Source: Antilocapra americana (Eukaryota; Chordata; Mammalia; Artiodactyla; Antilocapridae). Taken from it: DNA of 64,000 nucleotides. Below are positions 59,045 to 64,000 of the stretch, piece by piece. The stretch is taken from NCBI GenBank assembly GCA_007570785.1, contig ML660213.1, positions 805,181 to 869,180 on the forward strand. The letters are read 5' to 3'. The notes under the pieces are model-generated. The model saw nothing but the letters and a program-made list of their open reading frames with translations. It was not told the origin of the DNA and ran no database searches. Position numbers and translations under genes: made by a program. Each line of letters opens with the position of its first letter. Within the stretch, counting starts at the first letter, position 1.

Positions 59045-59612
59045 GTAGAGATGTGGATGGACCTAGAGACTATCGTACAGAGTGAAGTCAAAAAGAGAGA
59101 AACAAATATTGTATATCAATGAATATATGTAGGAGGAGGAAATGGCAGCCCACTCCAGGATTCTTGCCTGAAACCTTCCATGGACAGAGGAGCCTGGTGG
59201 GCTACAGTGCACGGGGTCACAAAGAGTCGACACGCCTGAGCATGCCCTCATAGTGCATATATGTGGAATCTAGAAATACAGTGCAGAAGAACCTACTTAC
59301 AGGGCAGGAATCGAGACACAGATGTAGAGAACAGATGTTTGGACACATGGAAGAGGGGCAAAGGTGGTGGGATGAATTGGGAGAAATGGGACTGACATAT
59401 ATACGCTACCAGACGTAGAATAGCTAGCTAGTGGGAAGCTGCCATATAGTACAGGGAGCTCAGTTCTCTGTGATGGCCTAGAGGGTGGGGTGGAGGGGTG
59501 GCAGGGAGGCACAAGAGGGAGGGGATTATGTAAACATGATACTGATTCACTTTGTTGGTACAGCAGAAACTAACATAACTGGAAAACAACTGTATTCCAA
59601 TAAAACATACTA
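59045..59612 (+). mobile_element. L1 3' end (older ruminant type) with nested SINE
   Basis: gatgtggatggacctagaga, aaagagagaaacaaatattg, then after the SINE ggcaggaatcgagacacaga, agtgggaagctgccatatag and tattccaataaaacat. Confidence 0.92.
59135..59254 (+). mobile_element. 5'-truncated Bov-A SINE nested in L1
   Basis: Starts ggaaatggcagcccactcca, without a head. Flanks GAATATATGTAGGA (59121-59134) and GCATATATGTGGA (59255-59267) are an imperfect target-site duplication. Confidence 0.93.
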
Positions 59613-60417
59613 GAGCTATAAAATCTCTGCAGTATTTCCAGCCCCCCCACCACAAAAAAATATTCTGATATTCAGATTTTTAAATGTTCTCAAAAGCTGG
59701 AGAATGTGAAAACAATGCTCCAGAGGGCATGACATGGAAATGATAGGAAGGCCTACATAAAAAGATTCCCTTCCACTGCAAGCACTGTTCTGCACGAGGA
59801 AACTAAGAAACTGGAATTTGGCCAAAGGATTATTTTTACTCCAATAGGCCCTTTTTCTGACGATTTGCTACAGGTTATTTTCCTTTAAATACACTGTGCC
59901 TGATAATTGGGAAGTACAGACTTTAGTAAGATGTGTTGAGTAAGCTACGAATTTGCCATATTCAAACATTCTCTACCATGTTATAAATGAAGAAACTTCT
60001 GCCTAGAAAGCAAAATGCCACAACACAAATTACTGAGGAGAAGGTTATTCTGACTTGGATGCTTCTTTATAAGTGGTCTCTTCTATTAAATCTACATCCT
60101 TCTGCTTGAGGTCCTCAACCATGGAGACTTCTGCATGTTAGAAAGTACAATGGAGTTTTCATGGGTGAAGAGTTTTTAGAATTTCTTGAACTTCCAAATT
60201 GGAGTATATAATTTCCCACTAGAATATACAGTAGATGAGAAGGGGAGAGTCAGGAAGCCGCATCGAATATGAACACGGAGTAACTGGCAAGGCTGTCACA
60301 CTAGCTCACAGGTTTACCCACTGACACTATCATCTCCAATGCACTGTTCAAAGACAGTTCAGCCAGCTGACATCTAAATATGTACCGCGTGCATTTAAGA
60401 GACTCAAAGCTGTTAAT
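59613..60417. other. Unassigned DNA
   Basis: No repeat or gene recognised. A short C-run/A-run lies at 59641-59660. Confidence 0.45.
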
Positions 60418-60640
60418 GGGCCTGACATATACACACTACTACATATAAAATAGGTAACTAATAAAGACCTACTCTAGAGGAGAGGGAATTCTTCTCAATA
60501 CTCTGTAATGAGCTACATGGGGAAAGAATCTACAAAAGAATGGATATATGTATATGTATAACAGATTCAATTTGCTGTACACCTGAAACTACCACAATAT
60601 TGTAAGTCAACTATACTCCACTAAAAAATTAATTTAAAAA
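60418..60640 (+). mobile_element. L1 3' end (older artiodactyl type)
   Basis: ctgacatatacacactacta, aaataggtaactaataaaga, tactctgtaatgagctacat, then ccacaatattgtaagtcaac and an A-rich tail. Confidence 0.88.
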
Positions 60641-62321
60641 GAATGCCTCATTTGTCTAAATGGTGAGTGAGGACACAAAAGTAAAAATACTGCAAAACAG
60701 GCACAAATTAAAAAAAGTGATATTTTAAACATCAGTTTTCAGTACATATGACTTTGAGGCTTATAACATTTATTTTAAAAGTTAGGGTGAAATAGAAAAT
60801 ATATCAATAGGGCAACTAATCTATAATTAACCACTCTTGTTCAGTTTGATTGACTTCAGTGCATAAACCAAAAAGGGAGCAAAATTACTGAAAAAATCAA
60901 AAATAATCAAAACTGATACACATGCAAAGAAGACTTTTTTCCCTAAAGACTCTTTCTTGAAATTATGTCTTTTCAAAATGAGGAGTAGAAAAGGAATGAG
61001 GAAATTAAAATTTGACTTCTGAAAGTACAGCACCACTTGCTGAAAATAATTATTCAGTGACAGAAATAAATGCATCTAAGAGCATGTGAGTGTAATTATG
61101 TACCACAGGTAGTAAATATCATGTTATGTTTCAATGATTTTATGGATATCAAACTCATCTGTATGCTATTTCTAATAGCAATTTTATGACTAAAACTAAT
61201 AAATATAGGAAACTGTTCTGATTTTTAATAATACATGGTTTCTTATGGCGGTAGTTTATTTGGGCTGATGTAAAATGATAAATCTGAAGGCTAAGGTTAA
61301 AGCACTTCTTGGAAAATAAGTGAAAACATTACATGCATTCCCTGTCCTAGATCTTTCTAAAGTCATTATTGCATTTTTTCAAAGTATACTTCAGGGGCTT
61401 CTTTTCCACTTCAAAGTTAAAGCCATTAAACTTACTGTTCCATGTAATAAATTAATAAACAAGAATAGATTAACCAAATGATATGGAGAATTACCTCTTC
61501 TAGTTCCACTCATTCTCCTCTAGTTCATTGTTGTTTCTCTCTTGGGAAGTGGGGAAAAGTTCTATTTAAATTTAGATTGAACAAAATGCTCGGTAAGATA
61601 TTTCAGACTCCCAGAAGTGTGGTATGTGATAGAGAGAAGAAATAGACTATTTTTTTTTTCCTGGAGCTTTTAAATATTTTGGCCTGTGAGCACTCTGTTA
61701 AGTTGGCTGCCAAAATAACACTGGCAGTTCTTAAGCTCCCACCAGAGCTCAGAAAGCAACCCAGAAAGGATTTCACCAAATATCAACTGTCCTCTGCAGC
61801 TTGGTGAACTCTAATACTGACCTTCCTCATAAGAATCCTGCAGTTTTGCTACATGTCAAGGGGGAAAAGACCAACAGCAGCCTTTTATGGGGACTGAAAC
61901 ACTTCCTGGGGCTTGACTGTTACTGTGACTTCCACCACAAGGGGCCTCATCATGGCCAGGGAGCTGTCTGCATGGGTTTAGACTGAGGTAAGCCGGAAAC
62001 AATCAATCTGGACACTTTGGAGATTGAAAGAGAGCCGAGCAACAATTACATCAGGACAGTAGATGTAAGTTTGAATTGTCTCCTATCTAATACACACACA
62101 GAGTGTGCCAGCTGGGCAATCCTTCAATTTATCACCAAAGCACTTCCATCAATTTGAAAAAATCCAATCATGCCACTTCCTTCTGTGTAAGCATATGTGG
62201 TCCGTGAGCTATTAAAGTTTGGACAGCCTGTTGAGGTTAGGAGTATCTGGTTTATGTTAATATATATTATATTCTTTCATTTAAATTAAAATTTCTACAA
62301 TGCTCTTTAACTGATTAGTAA
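60641..62321. other. Repeat-poor stretch, no gene proven
   Basis: No transposon recognised. 61680-62000 is GC-balanced and includes a segment bounded by splice-like signals (61800-61987, see findings). Otherwise AT-rich. Confidence 0.4.
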
Positions 62322-63055
62322 TGAACTAAAGAGCCTCTTGATGAAAGTGAAAGAGGAGAGTAAAAAAGTTGGCTTAAAGCTCAACATTCAGAAAACTAAG
62401 ATCATGGCATCCAGTCCCATCACTTCATGGCAAATAGATGAGGAAACAGTGGCTGATTTTATTTTTCTGGGCTCCAAAATCACTGCAGATGGTGACTGCA
62501 GTCATGAAATTAAAAGACACTTGATCCTTGGAAGGAAACTTATGACCAACCAAGACAGCATATTAAAAACCAGAGATATTACTCTGCCAACAAAGGTCCA
62601 TTTAGTCAACGCTATGGTTTTTCCAGTAGTCATGTATGGATGTGAGAGGTGGACTATAAAGAAAGCTGAGCACAGAAGAATTGATGCTTTTGAACTGTGG
62701 TGTTGGAGAAAACTCTTGAGAGTCCCTTGGACTGCAAGGAGATCTAACAAGTCCATCCTAAAGGCAATCAGTCCTGAATATTCATTGGTAGGACTGGTGT
62801 TGAAGCTAAAACTCCAATACTTTGGCCACCTGATGCAAAGAGCTGACTCATTTGAAGACTTTGATGCTGGGAAAGATTGAGGGCAGGAGGAGAAGGGGAC
62901 GACAGAGGACGAGATGGGTGGATGGCATCACTGATTCAATGGACATAAGTTTGGGTGGACTCAGGGAGTTGGTGATGGATAGGTAGGCCTGGCATGCTGT
63001 AGTTCATGGGGTCACAAAGAGTGGGACACAACGGAGTGACTGAACTGAACTGAAT
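62322..63055 (+). mobile_element. BovB LINE 3' fragment, low divergence
   Basis: The last ~730 bp of BovB, from gaactaaagagcctcttgat to the tail gagtgactgaactgaactga. It is closer to the consensus than the other copies here. Confidence 0.95.
62338..62880 (+). pseudogene. C-terminal BovB RT fragment, uninterrupted 180-codon frame
   Basis: Reads LKLNIQKTKIMASSPITSWQ, then DFIFLGSKITADGDC, MYGCERWTIKKAEHRRIDAF and LKLQYFGHLMQR. This is the region after the RT palm, ending in the W/C-rich C-terminal domain. It has no start, no catalytic motifs A or C and no promoter, so it is a truncated remnant despite the open frame. The small antisense frame at 62502-62756 is a shadow. Confidence 0.93.
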
Positions 63056-63556
63056 GATCTTCTTATATGATTCAAACTGCCACCACTATGCTATGTATCT
63101 CCAATTAGATTCTCCTTCTCTACCTCTAAATTCACTTCTGTGAACACTCGAACTGGCCTATAACCATATATCCTGTCCTTTTTGAGAACCTCTAGGTTAT
63201 GTCATAGCTAAGAAGCAAATTTGTACTAATGCATAGAGAGGAACAGAGTTTAATGACTGATTAAACAGATGATGGTGACATCATGAAAGAAGTGTATTCT
63301 TTTCAGCAAAAGAAAATGTTGAATCTTCTTGCATTTTGTAAGTCCATTCTGACAAAAATCATGGACTCATGTAATACTCACATGAGCCAAGAGGCATAAA
63401 GGTGAGATCTTGATTTATTCCTTTTTTTTATTATTTTTAATTGTCTTCAAAGGTTGTTTTAGCATCTTGCCTCTAAAACACAGCCCTGGAATGGTTAATT
63501 TTAGCTATTTATTTTTGCTAATTGTTGCAAAATTGCTCTTTGTTGGTCTCAGGTCC
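63056..63556. other. Unassigned DNA
   Basis: No repeat or gene recognised. Confidence 0.4.
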
Positions 63557-63690
63557 AGTCATTCGATAAATATTTATCGAACACCTACAACAGGGCAGGT
63601 ATCTTTTAGGTACTGGGAGAAATGTATTCAGGTAATAAAGAGTTTCTGATCTCAGAGGATTTATGTTCCAGAACAGAGAGACAGAAAAAT
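63557..63690 (-). mobile_element. L2 LINE 3' end, antisense
   Basis: cagtcattcgataaatattt, gaacacctacaacagggcag, ttaggtactgggagaaatgt match the antisense L2 3' end. Confidence 0.7.
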
Positions 63691-64000
63691 AAATCAATAA
63701 AAAAAATACTAGTAGTGACAAATCATAATCAGATAATTGGGCTGACATAGCAATTGACTGAATCAAGATAAACCTTTCTGGAGAAAAAGAGCTCAACTTT
63801 GCTAGAAAAGTCAACTAAATGCCCTTCCCAAATAAGTACATCTCATTCTTATCTTTATCATATTCTCTTCTTCTGTTCTTAATGTCACTACAGCAGCTAA
63901 TTTTCTACCTGTTGATTAAGAACACAAACAAAATTTTCCCATTCTTTGAAATGGTAACACACCACAAATATCCTCATTGGTAGAGGAGCACTTTTATACA
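63691..64000. other. Unassigned DNA to window end
   Basis: No repeat or gene recognised. L2 sequence may continue faintly at its left edge. Confidence 0.4.

Noticed and set aside
1..64000. CRISPR arrays, phage or bacterial operons, riboswitches
   Set aside because: All repeats are dispersed vertebrate retroelements or microsatellites. There are no regularly spaced repeats and no prokaryotic gene structure.

Overview
The window is AT-rich mammalian DNA from a ruminant, most likely a bovid. The assignment rests on families restricted to or typical of this group: BovB (RTE) LINEs with Bov-tA SINEs (tRNA-Glu head, BovB-derived tail), ruminant L1 3' ends with a GC/GA-rich 3' UTR, and older CHR-type tRNA SINEs shared more widely among cetartiodactyls. 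Species cannot be fixed from this sequence alone.
I find no intact host protein-coding gene. The longer open frames are antisense shadows of LINEs or reverse-transcriptase remnants. The window reads as intergenic or deep intronic DNA built by successive retrotransposition.
Layout. 1-8300: two young, near-identical L1 3' ends (1-536 and 5349-6074), the second nested inside a BovB copy (about 5284-8290) that also carries a Bov-tA. 8300-12375: one old L1 broken up by SINEs, a BovB 3' end, a hAT-type DNA element, a probable minus-strand retrocopy (10569-11319) and a CHR SINE. 12380-17650: old L1 pieces, an LTR-like repeat, a young L1 3' end and a CHR SINE. 17946-21470: an inverted Bov-tA pair, two copies of an unrecognised ~210 bp repeat, and a GC-rich transcript-like insert (19277-19815). 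21470-26090: mostly unassigned. 26450-28070 and 29196-33058: long decayed L1 copies on opposite strands. 33600-41330: scattered SINEs, L1 and ancient repeats. 41690-45305: L2 copies, a 5S rRNA pseudogene and an L1 inserted in an L2. 46640-49300: old L1. 49301-54128: a 4.8 kb repeat-poor stretch. 54129-64000: two BovB 3' ends, a twin-primed inverted L1, more L1 3' ends, an ancient repeat and an L2 tail.
The elements do not form a pathway. Their interest is the nesting order, which dates insertions relative to one another, plus a few unidentified inserts. I saw no CRISPR array, operon or evidence for a new defence or regulatory system. Family names come from recalled consensus sequences, not a database search.
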